From Cyrtodaria siliqua (Eukaryota; Mollusca; Bivalvia; Adapedonta; Hiatellidae): 64,000 bases of DNA. This document shows, in pieces, positions 1-13,000 of this stretch (position 1 is its first letter; the number at the start of each line of letters is the position of its first letter). A program made the translations under genes and the position numbers. The notes beneath the pieces were generated by a model. That model saw only the letters and a list, made by a program, of their open reading frames with translations, did not search any database and had not been told where the DNA came from. Where the stretch lies: the NCBI GenBank assembly GCA_037043455.1, contig JAWPHD010001433.1, forward strand, positions 1 to 64,000, read 5' to 3'.

Positions 1-1
1 C

Positions 2-505
2 ATGGTCCCCACATTAAAGATGCTGGACATTATAAAGAATAAAGGAGAGCTGTCTCAGTTGAAGGAGTTGAGTAAAGATATATTCAAAATCCTTGCACAA
101 GGTATTTCCACAGCCACACGGAAGCGGAAAGTCATAATAAGACCTGTGGTGCCGTCAAAATATCGACGAGCATGCGAGATTGATGCTCCGTCATCTGATT
201 TCCTGTTTGGAGATGACTTGGATACGAAAGTAGACGAGATAGAAAAGGTAGATAGAAGGGCCCAAAAACTGTCAAACACGACAAAGCCTTTTTTATACCA
301 CGCCCCCACGAGAACGTCAACACAGAGATCGTTCCAAGGGGGGAAATCTCAACACAAATCAATGAGCCAATATCCTCAGGTAGCTCCCACAAGCCACTAT
401 CAACCCCAAAAGCCGACGGGCTACAGTCGGGGCGGCTATGCCGGGTCCGGGAATTCAAAGAGCAATCGAGGGAAATCCTCAACTCACAAGAAATTCCACA
501 AATAG
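2..505 (+). CDS. DIRS Gag-like protein, C-terminal part
   Basis: An open frame enters from the left edge and ends at a stop after 167 residues. The first half is charged. The last 80 residues are low-complexity and rich in Gly, Ser, Gln, Arg and Lys, ending in a basic SSTHKKFHK tail. This fits the C-terminal nucleic-acid-binding region of DIRS Gag-like ORFs, and it lies directly before the reverse transcriptase as expected. No zinc knuckle is visible. The first Met in the frame is probably internal, since the true start should be upstream of the window. The family call rests mainly on position, so it is only moderately certain. Confidence 0.6.
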   Translation: MVPTLKMLDIIKNKGELSQLKELSKDIFKILAQGISTATRKRKVIIRPVVPSKYRRACEIDAPSSDFLFGDDLDTKVDEIEKVDRRAQKLSNTTKPFLYHAPTRTSTQRSFQGGKSQHKSMSQYPQVAPTSHYQPQKPTGYSRGGYAGSGNSKSNRGKSSTHKKFHK

Positions 506-540
506 AAGTCACGGTAGAGGTTAGTAATACCATCATCAAT

Positions 541-2575
541 TTTGAAGGGGGTCAAGTAAAATACTTCAAAAATGAGTGGGAAAAAATTACTTCTGACCCT
601 TGGATCTTAGATACCGTGTCCGGTTATAAAATTGAACTGGTTAATCAACCACAACAATATTTTGTACCAAAACAAATACAATTTTCTGAAAAAGAACACA
701 AATTAAGGAAATTAAAAAGTTTTTACAAAAAGAGATAATTGAAGAAACTTCTGATTGTGACACAAATGAATATTATTCAAATATTTTTATGAGGCCAAAA
801 AAGGACGGTAGTGTTAGAATTATATTGAACTTAAAATTGTTTAAAATTGTTTAATGATAATGTAGCTAAACAACATTTCAAAATGGAAACATTAAAATCG
901 GCTATGGCGAATATTCAACAAGGTGACTATTTTGGGTCAATCGATTTAAAGGATGCATATTTTAGCATACCAGTACAAGAAAGTGACAGAAAATATTTAA
1001 GATTCCATTGGGCTGGAAGAAAGTTTCAGTTTTGTACGCTACCACAAGGGTTGGCTTGTAGTCCGAGAGTTTTTACCAAAGTGTTAAAACCGGTTTATGC
1101 TACACTTCGAAAACAGGGGCATTCAAACATACCTTATATTGATGACAGTTTGTTGAAGGGAAAAAACTATTGAAGATTGCCAATTAAATATTAAAGACAC
1201 GGTAAAGTTGGTTGATAAATTAGGATTTACAGTTCATCCTGGAAAATCAGTATTTAAACCTACTCAGATAATCGTGTTTTTGGGATTTGTATTAAATTCA
1301 ATTAACATGACAGTTCGGCTAACACCAGAACGGGTAAATAACTTGGTGTCATTGTGTACATTGGTTTTACAGGGAGGTATAATTACTATAAGGGAATTTG
1401 CCAAATTAATTTGGAAAATGGTTGCTAGTGAGCCAGGTATGCAATATGCACCTTTGTATTATAAAGATCTTGAGCACATTAAAGATCTTGAGATCAGGTG
1501 GAATCATGGAAATTTTGATGCAAAAATGATTATTACTGAGGGGGCAAGGGAGATAATCCAGTGGTGGAAAGATAATACAGAAAGCGGTTTTAAACCAATC
1601 ATTCGGGAAGAGCCAACCATGGTTTTCCACAGTGACGCTTGTAACAGTGGTTGGGGGGGCGTTAATAATACACTCGGAAACAAAATAGAGGGAATCTGGT
1701 CAAGTGAAGAGAAAAATGAACACATAAATTATCTTGAGTTAAAAGCAGCATTTCTGACAGTGAAATTGTTGGCCATTAATGTAGAAAATACACATATTAG
1801 GATATATATGGATAATACAGTGGCAGTTGCGTATGTTAATAATTTTGGGGGGAAAATCCCCAAGTTACACGCATTGGCCAAAGAAATTTGGTTTTGGTGT
1901 ATAAACAAAAACATTTGGATTAGTGCGGCACATGTGCCTGGAGTAGATAATTTTGAAGCCGATAGGCTCAGTAGAAGCATAAATGATGACATGGAATGGA
2001 TGTTGCAACCAAGTATTTTTAGTCAGTTGGAAAATGTGGTGGGTCAGATGGATATTGATCTATTTGCATCAAGTTTAAACTATCAAAAACAACTATATGT
2101 TTCTTACAAACCAGATAAGAATGCAGTAGCAATTGATGCTTTTACTTTATCATGGAAGAATAAAGTATGTTATTTGTTTCCTCCCTTCAGCATGATCAGC
2201 AGGGCAGTTCAAAAGGTGGTAGCAGAGAAACTGGACAGAGTCATCTTAGTGGCACCGATATGGGCAACTCAAGTGTGGTTCTCCGTGGTTCTTCATCAAA
2301 CATGCGAACAGTCGTACATTCTACCAGCAAGGAGTATCTACCTTCCGCAGGACATCACAAAGAAACATCCCATTCGGAATCTTCGCCTGGGTGTTTTTAT
2401 ATTATCAGGGAAAAACTCAAAAGTCGAGGACTATCAGAAAACATTATCAATATCATATTACAGTCATGGCGCAAATCAACAAGCCAGCAATATGGGACAT
2501 ATCTCAAAAAGTGGATGCTTTTTTCAGATCAAAAACAAATTGATGCCTTTGATCCACCTTCCCATCAATTGCTAG
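541..2575 (+). pseudogene. DIRS pol: reverse transcriptase, RNase H and methyltransferase-like domain, frameshifted
   Basis: The RT N-terminal region starts near 541 (FEGGQVKYFKNEW, KITSDPWIL). RT motifs follow: KKDGSVRIILNL near 796, SIDLKDAYFSIPV near 938, LPQGLACSP near 1039 and catalytic YIDD near 1135. RNase H shows acidic positions in HSDACNSGWGG, INYLELKAA, IYMDNTVAVAY and DNFEADRLSR. The C-terminal third (DIDLFASSLNYQ, AIDAFTLSW, LFPPFSMIS, VAPIWATQVWF) is the methyltransferase-like region typical of DIRS pol. Damage seen: the frame is lost between about 720 and 850, including a repeated TTAAAATTG near 833-852, and an extra A in the A-run near 1162 shifts the frame just after YIDD. 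The reading frame is then open to 2575, overlapping the recombinase ORF. Confidence 0.88.
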
Positions 2576-3382
2576 AATTTTTACTACAATTATATGAACA
2601 AAAGGTAGGGTACAGTGCTATAAATACTGCAAAGTCGTCAATTTCATCGATTTGCGCGATGGTAAATGGTAGAGATATTGGTAACGAAACGTTAATAAAA
2701 CGATTTATGAAAGGTATATTTGCAAACAGACCTTCTCTACCAAAATATTGTAGAATATGGGATGTTGGTGAGGTTTTTGCATACTTGTCAACATTACCTG
2801 AAAATGACAAACTATGTACATTACAGTTGTCGGGAAAACTGGCAATATTGTTAATGTTGTTGACTGGACAGAGATGCCAAACCATTCATTTATTACGGTT
2901 GGAAAATATACAGATAAAACAAGACAAAATAGTGTGTCATATATCTGATCTATTGAAACAAACAAAACCAGGGAAACATATTGAACCCTTAGAAATAGAC
3001 AGTTATACAAAAAAACAGCAAATTGTGTGTGGTACAAACAATGAAAGACTATATATCTGTGACAGCAGTAGTCAGGAAAGATGAACAGAGGCTTTTCATT
3101 TCCAATGTTAAACCATTTAAGGCCGTAACTAAAAGCACAATAGCTAGATGGGTAAAAACATTAATGGGGAAAGCTGGTATTGACATTGGAGTATTCGGGA
3201 CACATAGTTGTCGGGCAGCATCAACATCATCTGCCGCAGAAAAAGGGCTGCAACTAGATGTCATAATGAAGGCAGCAGGTTGGAGTTCTGAAAAAACATT
3301 TAAGAGATTTTATCATAAGATAATAGAAAATTCATCATTTGCTAATACTTTGTTAAACAGTACAGTAAATGAAAATGTATGA
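2167..3382 (+). pseudogene. DIRS tyrosine recombinase, frameshifted
   Basis: A second frame overlaps the end of pol by about 400 nt, as in DIRS1-like elements. After a leader, a SAM-like core-binding region (YGTYLKKWMLFSDQKQ, YSAINTAKSSISSIC) is followed by a catalytic domain. The recombinase tetrad is visible: Arg in LTGQRCQTIHLLRL near 2868, His and Arg in GTHSCRAAS near 3203, and the nucleophile Tyr in RFYHKI near 3307. The frame ends at 3084 but homology continues in another frame from about 3023 to 3382, so one frameshift near 3040-3080 splits it. Without it the recombinase would be about 400 residues. The copy is inactive as it stands. Confidence 0.85.
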
Positions 3383-3511
3383 TCCTGTTGGATATTGTCA
3401 ATAATGATGACTAGGTTGTATATAAAAATATACCGAAGTTGAATTTCTAGTAGTAATTGGTATCCTATATATATATATTAAAGTAAATGCTTGTGTTTAG
3501 CTCTTAAATCT

Positions 3512-3820
3512 CATGGGAAACTAAGTTTCACCAGTTCGATAAAATTGTATAATTAATCGAGATTAATTGAAGATTGATTATAATTTTGTCGAACTGGTGA
3601 TAACTTAGATTTCACATGCCCACCCTAGTAGTACGAAGGTACTGACATGCGTAATGTATTACAAGCATGTAATTGGCCCTCCCTTGGATATAAACACAAT
3701 CATTACTTCTCTAAAGAATGACCTTGACCTTTCACAGCTGTTCTCTCGTGAAATCTAAGTTATCACCAGTTCGACAAAATTATAATCAATCTTCAATTAA
3801 TCTCGATTAATTATACAATT
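3512..3820. repeat. DIRS terminal inverted-repeat / complementary region
   Basis: Two inverted structures follow the recombinase stop. The segment 3512-3616 folds on itself: its ends carry CACCAGTTCGATAAAATT and the reverse complement of that sequence, with an AT-rich palindromic centre. Most of it (about 3541-3616) recurs as a reverse complement at 3748-3820. DIRS elements are known to carry an inverted terminal repeat and an internal complementary region at this position. I infer that these are those two parts. Confidence 0.6.
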
Positions 3821-3952
3821 ATGGCAGTAGACACATCACCACAAGGCACATGCAGGTAGTACAAACATGCTCTAGAGATCACACCTCCAGTTTATTAAGG
3901 TCAAAGATCAGCCATTTTATTTAATTTGGTAAGACTGTGTATATTATTTCAG

Positions 3953-4029
3953 ATCGGTATTGAGACGTTCATGAACCTGAGTTTCAAAAAGATACCATCA
4001 ACCTTTCACGCTCTGCAACTTCTGGAAAG
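3953..4029 (+). CDS. DNAH5/DNAH8: Dynein heavy chain exon 1 of window
   Basis: Acceptor ATTATTTCAG, donor GTAAAA. The exon enters in phase 0 and ends two bases into an Arg codon completed by the next exon. It encodes [17 protein letters not shown] and ends LQLLE. This belongs to the DHC_N1 tail. The exon is short and internal, so earlier exons must lie before the DIRS insertion. Confidence 0.85.
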
Positions 4030-7000
4030 GTAAAAACGTTATATTGCTTTAAAAGTTATGTCTGCATTGTTAACGGGATGCAGGATGCAAGGCATATATT
4101 AATTTGATATTCTTATTATACCCCTGCTTTCACAAAGAGAAATGGGGGCTAAATAGGAATCAAGTTGTCCGTAAAGTCCAGTCGCGTCGCATAACACATT
4201 TTTATTACTACCATTTTTTAAACAGTTTTGAATGGTTTGTTTCGAAACTTCATATACACATAACAACTGACTCTATATCACCTGTTGTTGATTGCCTAAT
4301 TTATTACAAGTTTACGGCCCTTTGTTTGACTTAGAATTTAAGCGGGGGTATTCATATCCTTCTGTGATAGTTCTAGTTTTAAACTGTGGCATTATCTAAT
4401 AAATGTGAAAACAATAACTTAATTCTATAGTATATAAGTATTGAGGTACTGCAGGTTGACTTTAAGGCAAAAATAAGGTTTAATTAGTATGGGTCTGTAT
4501 TTTCACATCTAGCCGAGCCATTCTTCGTTTTCGTGCCGAGCCTAATAAACTTGATAGTAAAACGCACTGACATAATATTCTATTTATCATGTAGAATATC
4601 CATATTTTCTGTATGAATTACTATTATTACCTATTTCTCAGAATGGTACGCCTATCGAGGATGTCGCCATGTTGTTGTTTTTTGTTTGTTTTATGACGTC
4701 AGGCACCGTTACGTGCATGACGTCAGATAACGTTACGTACAATAAACGCCGAGGGATTCCGCATTTATTTGCTTTATTGGTCAGTGCCTAATTAAAGCAA
4801 AATTTAATAGGTCACCCCTTTATTAGGCAGAAAAGTGCATATCTGCATGATAAAGTATTTTATTTTTACACAATTCAATACCCATGCATGCTCCAGACAT
4901 TGCATTTCTTGTCAAAATCAAATCAGTTTTGTCAATTTCAGCATTAGAAGCAAGATATAGTATTTTAAAATAATTTTAAGCAGGTTAAATTTTGATCACT
5001 AATTTTGTGTTAAATAATTTATAAAAGTATTGATGTTGTACACACATTAATTCAAATATTAAAATTTATATTTAGGTTTGTCATGCTATTTAATCAGATT
5101 CAGGATTCAATTGTCTTGATACTGTTTATTATACAAAATCTTAAAGGCACTGACCCGCCAAATAACGGCAAAATTACACTACAATACCATTTATCAAAAA
5201 TATCCAGGTATTTAGGTTATATAATAATGTATATGTGCCAATTAAAATTATAGGTTTAAGTCATAGGTTCTTACTAACCATGTCTGAATATGCGTAAAAT
5301 GAATTATAAGTTTGATGCTCCAGTTTTGGGCTTTGGTCTGGCTGGTTAAAGCTGGTTAAAGCTGTTTATACTGTGTCTATAGAGTTTGGAATCTCAAAAT
5401 ATGTAAGTTATATCAGTGAAGTAATAAGCAGTGAATGGTGACCACTAATGGAGATATAGCGTGGCTGACTGAAATCTCGTATGGCTTCGAAAATTGGAAG
5501 GAAGCTCGTTTTAGTGGTAAAATTTTCTGAACAGCCGCCATATTGTTTACATCGGTGAAGTGCTCCGCTTTGTGAAATTATAAGATATTTAACTGTTTTG
5601 GATTAACAAGTCATCATACTTCACAGAACTTGTTTGTTGTTATATTATTAATGGTTGATATTGACATTTTGGGTATTTTTACGTTATTTTACAATGAATT
5701 GATTGATATCAAATGAAATCCACATACTGTTGGTCGGCCGTGTTGGTTGAAGTGCTGTTAAACAGAGATATCGAGATGACGCAAATCTGCTATACATTTT
5801 TTTGTTTAAGTTAATTCCTCAAAGATAAACAGCTCGCCGTCGAGAACTATGATTGAAGAATGTAGTGATACACTGTTTGTTATGCAAAAACCCTTAATTT
5901 CATCTAATAATTTGTCTTAAAGACTGCATAGATATCGACCAACATGGCCTATTCTAGCCAACGGCGATGAAATGCCATCTTGGTGGAACTCGCTATACAT
6001 TTTTTTGTTTTAGTTAATTCCTCGAAAATAAACAGCTCGCTGTCAAGAAATATGATTAAAGAATGTAGAGGTACACTTTGTGTTATGCTTAATTGTGTCT
6101 AATAATTTGTCTTAAAAACTACATAAATATTGACCAAAACGGCCATACATGGCCGATTCTAGCCAACTCCAATCCTGTTGGAATCCACTATACATTTTTT
6201 AATTTTAGTTAATACCTCGAATAAAAACATCACGCTGTTGAGAAATACGATTAAAGAATGTAGTTGTACACTTTTAGTTGATGTAAACGCTTGAATTATA
6301 TTTTAGAGACTCTTTGTCAACCGCTCATTGTTGGTGCTCTTTTGGTTCTTTAAATTATTTTTTCCAGCAGTTGAACAACGAACGACAACTTTTAATGTCT
6401 GTATCAATTAAGCGCTTTCCAATGCATTTTACCATAAGATTCCCGGAGATACCGTTTCCCGGAGATACCGTATTCCTCGGCATATACTGTGCACTTTTTT
6501 TACCCTAGATACTGTGGTTGTGGAAGGGGTGCGTGGTTAAGGCAACAAGTAATGTTTTACCGTTTTTTTTTCCAGCCAAGTCGAGCAGTTTTGTGGGTTT
6601 CAAAAAGTCGCAAGGCCGGCCGTTTAATAGAGAGATTGAATCGAACAAAAGTTGGCTTGTTTCTATTGTACAATCAAATGGGTTGTATGTTATATGCTTA
6701 GTATCAATAAAAATAATGAAATCAAGCTTTATCATGTGTTTTGTTGATTATAGTTGAGAAAATACCACTGAAATGTTGAAAAATATCATTACATCAATCG
6801 GCAAAGTGAAATGATAACGAGGCTGGGTTTTCCGAAAGCGCAGACTGGTTTAATTCGTTTCATTAATAGAATAGATAGAATAGTAAGGACATCTAATAAA
6901 CAACGACTACCGGTATTTAATACGATCTACATATTTATTTGTTATAAAAGTCACTTTCTGAATTTCGACAACGTAGAATCTTGATTATTCATAAAGGGTT

Positions 7001-10000
7001 AAATTGACTGGGAAAACGTCTGAAGTGTTTGGTTTTTGCTAACCTGACCGCAACAACGATGACTATGGTGATTATTAAACAAACATGTAACAATACATGT
7101 ACGCAGTAAAATGTCAATTCCTTAATTGTACTTGATTATTTGAGAAGTTTGAGTAGGTGCTGACACGATGTGTTAGGAAAATGCGTTTAATAGGTTATGC
7201 AGCAAGACAATGCATCTTATTTCGACAAACCTCTCAAACTGTGAACACCTTCAAATTGTCAACACCTTCAAAAGCAAGAGTTAATAACCGGGAAACAACA
7301 CCAGTCATACAACGCCAGATTAATAAATTTAATATGATCAAAATAAGTTGAACACGGGCATGGGGATTTTTATTTTATTGAAACTCGAGTAAACAACAAA
7401 AATACACTCAAAAGTACAAGTTTATTTACACTTGAGTAAATAACACAGTCTTACACGCGGCTTGGTTTTAGCCAATCAAAATCGTTTTACATTTCCTCTT
7501 TGGTCAATGCTTCAAAATGGCGGTCTGCTGTTCTGAAATTGAAAACACATGTTTAATATGCGCGGTTTATGCTACAATACATAACAAAAAGTTTTTTTCC
7601 AAGGATTTCGAGTCCAAAGTTGGGGTGCGCGTTATCTGTGCATGCGTGTTATATGCCGAGGAATATGGTAGTAATTTTTACTATGCTACCTACTACAAAT
7701 TGATTTGTTATGCCATTTTAATATGACACTATTAGGAAAATATAACCAATGCTAAACTGATGTATCTACACTGCTAAAACCCACTTACGGGTTTAATTAT
7801 ACATATTTCATGTGATATTATTTTTTTATACAACATTATCTTATTCGATGTTGCGAGTTACTGTGTCATATGTTACAAGATATTTAAAAGTTCCACTTAC
7901 ACGGATGTTAGTATTTTAAAAATGTAATTACTTTATAAAAAAAAAAAAACCTATAAAAAAAAAATCAAATAATTAGACTTAAAGGAAATGTTAATCGTGT
8001 TTCTTTCGAAAATGTCATCATGCGTATAAGCGTTTAATCCTCGCTGTATTGCACTAAGCATTTTAGCGAGCAGACCTAGGTTTAAAGTTTCATTCCCGGT
8101 ATCATCAGCATAGTGTCAAAATTCAGTGAATTGAGAACATTTTTAATCTGATTACCATTACAATAAACCCATTCCGCTATATTCATAACAATGGATTGAT
8201 AGTGTTAACCGCGCACCTTCGCAGTTCTTAGCATTTTTAAAGATTACGATGAAATTTCTGATCATATACAGAGACGCTTATCTTTCTCGTGTTAGCCAAA
8301 CGAGATCGTGCGAGATTCGATTATGTGCCCATTCACTGATTATTAGTTCACTGGTTATATTTTACCTTGTCGTTGGTAGGTTTAGAATCCTGTTACATAT
8401 GTTAACATAATTTGGCTGTTTTTGGTGGGATAACTACTTTAACACTTTTAGTATAACTCTTTTTAAGTCAAACAGCTGTGACAAGCACTTTTTTTAAATG
8501 CTTACAAACCAGTTCTGTGATAAGTACATTTTGAACATTTTTTACACACGTTTATAATGTATGCAATGTATTATTCAGGTTTGAAAAGTTGAATATCCAT
8601 AGACTGAACATAGAGCAGAAATACTCGACAATATACATGCAGTATGGAGAGGAGGTGGAGGAAATGAGACAGGTACTACAGCATGAGCTACTTACAGTAC
8701 AGCTCACGCGAAACCCACACTTTACACGATTTGTCGTGTTTGGTCGTATCGAGTGCCGCTCGAAACTACGTCGAGTCAGTGTTTGGACTCGGCGAAAGTA
8801 CGTCATTGTCGAGTCACTCGTTGTGATCACACTCTGAGTTACTCCGCGTAGAATCCAATTAACCATGAGTGCACACCTGTGGTGATTTATTATCGGGGAA
8901 AACATCTGAATTTTCCGACAACTTTTCGGGGGAAGTTTTCCGACAGCGTGCTTGAAATAGCCAATCGCTAGAAAAAGTACAAAAAGTTAGACGCCGAGTG
9001 CATCTTTTCTGTGCAAAGTTGACACGACTGATAAATACAATAAATAAATTTCGAAACAAATACGTATTTCAAACTTTTAATGCATTTAAACACAAGTTGT
9101 GTTCGTTTCTGTTGTCCAAAAGTAATTTCTTCTTCAACCGACATAAATACCCATAATTGTACCTTTTAACAAGGCGGCACTAACAACGGGTTTATGACTC
9201 GGAATTCCTTACAATTTTTTTCTGACTAAAGAACCCATCGATGTATTAATAATAAACAGGAGAATAGTAAAAATTTGTTACAAATAACGAGTATTTAAAA
9301 ATATAATTATGATTTCCAGTATAATAATTACTGATTGAATTTTATGTTCATTTGCCGCGAAGCCGGTAATAGGAACCGCATATAACTGTCGTGACCCAGT
9401 ATACATAATCTAGGCATTCGAATTTTACCACATCCGCTTTTCCAAAACAAAAGTAAAATTGTCTTCTGCTTCAATGAAGTTATTGAATAATTATGCATTA
9501 AAATGACTGCAATTAGAAAAAGTTGCACCTTTTACCTGTGCAGTTTCGACTCGGCGAACTCCGAGTTTGTCTACGCGAAGTATCTTATGAGAGCTTTTGG
9601 CGTAGCTGTTTCCCACGCCGAGTAGTTTTATCATCCAAACTTCGCGTAAGTACACGATTTGTACATTCCTCACTCGGCGTGAAAGTGTAAAGTGTGGGTT
9701 TTGCGTGAGCTGTACTGTATTATGGGTAGTGATCATGGCATTGTCGTGCTATAATCTTTATTAGTCATATATATAATTCATTGGGCCAGTATGAGCTATG
9801 AATAGGCAATTTTGATTCAGTATGTACTGTCATATTTTAAGTTATATGTCTTGATATTTTGCCTACCTATAATTTCACATATGTTCTTCCGTGTAAAACC
9901 AAGCGTTGTCAAATGCAATCAAAGCATGACTGGTTGCAATGCACGGAGAATCATAATTTTCATACAGTAAATAAATTCTTTCCATTTTGTGAATTATTTT

Positions 10001-13000
10001 GCCTACTGTAACTGCTTTAACTGAAAATTTCAACATCATATCTGTAACTGTTTTGGTTCTTTGAATAAAACTAGAACTGTGTGGCAAAATAAAAAATAAA
10101 AAAACCATAGCAGCGCACGTCTATCATTTTGTGTGAGATTAATATAAACACTGAAGCAAGCATTTAAGTTGACAGAAAATGCTGTTATGGGACAAAGAAT
10201 TCATAAAACTTCAGTATTTAAGTGGCACAATCATGCTATTTTGCAAAAAACATCAAATCAGTTGAAGGTGATCAATGATGAGAGAGGACAGTAAGTGTCC
10301 GCAAATCCTTGCCAGCGAGAATGAAAGCGTTAATTTATGAAGCGATTGACAGTGTGATTTTGCCAGTACTTCAGATGCTTTAGAAGTGGATATTGTTACT
10401 GTTCATAGAATATTAAAGAAGGACTTGAACATGAGAAAGGTCAGTGCCCAGTTGGCGCACTATTAACAGGAGAAGAAAAAGATGAACATCATCAACATGA
10501 AAGTCTCGGAGCAATGTCTCAAATAGTGGCATTCTGCTCCGTGTGCATGACATGCATGATAAGCGAACTCTCGTAGACAGTTTCGATATGATCATTGTGA
10601 AATTATACAATCTAAATGGGTAAAAAAATTGTTTCTGATGAGGTATTTTTTATTTCGAACAGCCCTCGTAAACAGGGTATCATCTTACACTGGTCTGACT
10701 TTTATGTACAAGATATGTACCCAGCAGCCAGTGAACATGAAGTTTGAATGGATTTATTTACCTACAAGAGTTTCATAGCTTTATTGAATATGTCCAGTTC
10801 ATTTATGTTGGTTGTCATTTCAGCTGTATCAAATGCACAAGGAAGACCCGCCAGTCCCCAGGAATATGCCCCCAGTGGCAGGTCGCATCATGTGGGTCAG
10901 ACAACTGGCAAAGAGGATCGTAGACCCTATGGGAATATTCGTGGTAAATAAGCTTTTACAAAATACTTTTATTTTTTATGGGAAACCATGACAGCAACAA
11001 TAAATGGCAATTCCCTGCTATCTTGATTTGATAGCTTTATAAATGCTCACGTGTTAAAAATACAAGTACTGTAGTCGGTGATTGCTTGAACTGGTTTGAA
11101 TCGACATCGAAGTCCAGAAAACAAATTCAGAACTAAAACACGCTCACATTGTATTTAATTTAAAATTACTTATAAAATAAACGATATAACAACATACTGG
11201 TGTTCAAGCTATTTCTTTTAACTAGGATACAGCCATCTTGATACTTTGCCACACACTGTTATTTATCTATCCATGCTGTTTTTGTAACAGTGAAACCATT
11301 TAAAAAATGCCTACAAGATTTGTTGTGTTGCAGGCCCACCCATCTTGTTTTGCTGGAGAGGAGGCAAGGAAGATCATTCGTAACTACAACAGACTCGCCA
11401 AGGTGTTGATGGAGTATGAAATGATGTATCACACTGCCTGGAAGAAATCTGTGGAAATATCTACTGAAAGTGAGATTTCAAATTTCTGCATGTTCGACTT
11501 AGTGGTCTTGCAGTGCCTTTTTGTGTGTCTGGGTAGCAGACAAGACAGGGATCGCTGTGTCTGTTGTCTTGCATCATCCGTCCATCATCCGTCAGTCGTC
11601 ATCTCAAAAAATTAAACATGTAGTTGCATTTCTTTATCAGAATTTTAATATTCACATCACGACATGGCCACACCAATATATAACGGTAAAGGTCATTGTT
11701 TGGTCATTAAAATGTAATAAGCCCTAACTTCTTATTTTTTCATCAGAGTTTAAATAATTGACACACCTGTTCAGGCTCTATTGCACCCATACCTTTAAGA
11801 CGTCCTATTGGTTAAAGCGGAGGGACTACAATCCTTAAAACTGCACACATACACATGCACGGGTACACTTGGCCTTGCCCTTAGGTCATAGTTTTATGTA
11901 CAGGGAAATCTTTAAAAAATCTCTACAAAAGCTAACCTGAAGTGTAGTATTTTGCATGTGACCTAGGCTTATGTTGTTTTTTTTGTTGTTGAAAAATCTT
12001 CTCAGAAACTAAACAGTTAGAGCTGTCATATATTTTATGTAGCATAAGTTTATGGTCCTTAATCAAGTGGGTACAAGTTTGCTACAGTTTTACATAGAGA
12101 TGTTTGGGAAAATATTTTTAAAAATCTTCTGAACTTACCAGACCTCTTTTATCTGCTGTTACTGTTGCATACAAGAGACGAGGCTATCAGGTAAGTGATT
12201 CAGGGCCATATGGCAGAGAGAACATCTCACATGCGGGAGGTCGTGGGTTTGATCCATGGCCAGTTCTCAAACATAGACTTCACAAAAAAGGAACTATACT
12301 AGCTCCCATCTTTGATGATTCTTTGCATATAACTTCTTTGATGTTCTTTGCATATAAAGGGTAGTACAGTCGATTTCGGTTATTTGCATAGCCCATTTGT
12401 CAAGAAAATATATGCGATTAACCGGAGTATTCGAATAGCCGAAATTGAACATTTTGTACATGTAGCGGTGCACGTTTCTACTTTCGTTTTACTGTTCTGT
12501 TAATACATGCATAGAAACTCCATAAAAGCGAGTTAATTTTATGTAAGATGTTTGATAGGATTAATATTGTGCATATCCGTTTTGTATTTACTGTTATTTG
12601 ATAGATTTTATGCAATATTTATGCGTATTTGTTTTCTTTCAACCTGTGTCGCTTTGTTATTGTTTGTCGTGTGAATTACACAGCCGTGATAATAACACAA
12701 AAGCTTATTTTATTTTTCATTTATTAAGTAACCTCTATGAGCTACTTAATGTCATATGCATCTCTACCGACACTAGCAAACTGAGAGCAATAAATAATTA
12801 ACAACACATTGCTTTACATTGCGTACAAACTTATTATTAAATCGTGTATGCTAATTGGTGAGCGATCGTCATGGCGTGGAAGCTTTACGGAAACCGCACA
12901 AAATGGCAGACTTTCTCTTGGCAAGTCAGTTAGCACCTTTTGTCAATCAGTTTGCCTCGGGCTTATCTCTGTGACCGTGTCAATTAATTAACAGTTGAAA

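Larger units (their letters stand above)
1..3830 (+). mobile_element. DIRS-type tyrosine-recombinase retrotransposon, 3' part, decayed
   Basis: A DIRS-order element is cut by the left edge of the window. Seen in order: a Gag-like C-terminus, a reverse transcriptase with a YIDD box, RNase H, a DIRS-type methyltransferase-like domain, and an overlapping tyrosine recombinase, followed by inverted repeats with no LTR. Known of the order: DIRS elements integrate with a tyrosine recombinase instead of a DDE integrase and end in inverted repeats plus an internal complementary region. At least three frameshifts show that this copy is dead. It sits upstream of dynein exon 1 in the same orientation, so it probably lies in an intron of that gene. 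The left terminus is outside the window. Confidence 0.88.
4030..8578. other. Intron 1: old repeats, mostly unrecognised AT-rich sequence
   Basis: About 4.5 kb without a coding signal. 4101-4375 holds a dispersed repeat (see entry). 5793-6300 holds a three-copy tandem repeat (see entry). 4376-5790 and 6301-8578 show only AT-rich sequence with short stop-limited ORFs and A-runs near 7940-7970; nothing is recognised there. Confidence 0.6.

Noticed and set aside
4104..4334. 76-codon ORF in intron 1
   Set aside because: It lies within a dispersed repeat present at several other places and shows no protein-like pattern.
7517..7726. 69-codon ORF with Cys residues
   Set aside because: No recognised domain, no splice context, isolated in AT-rich intron; length is within chance expectation.
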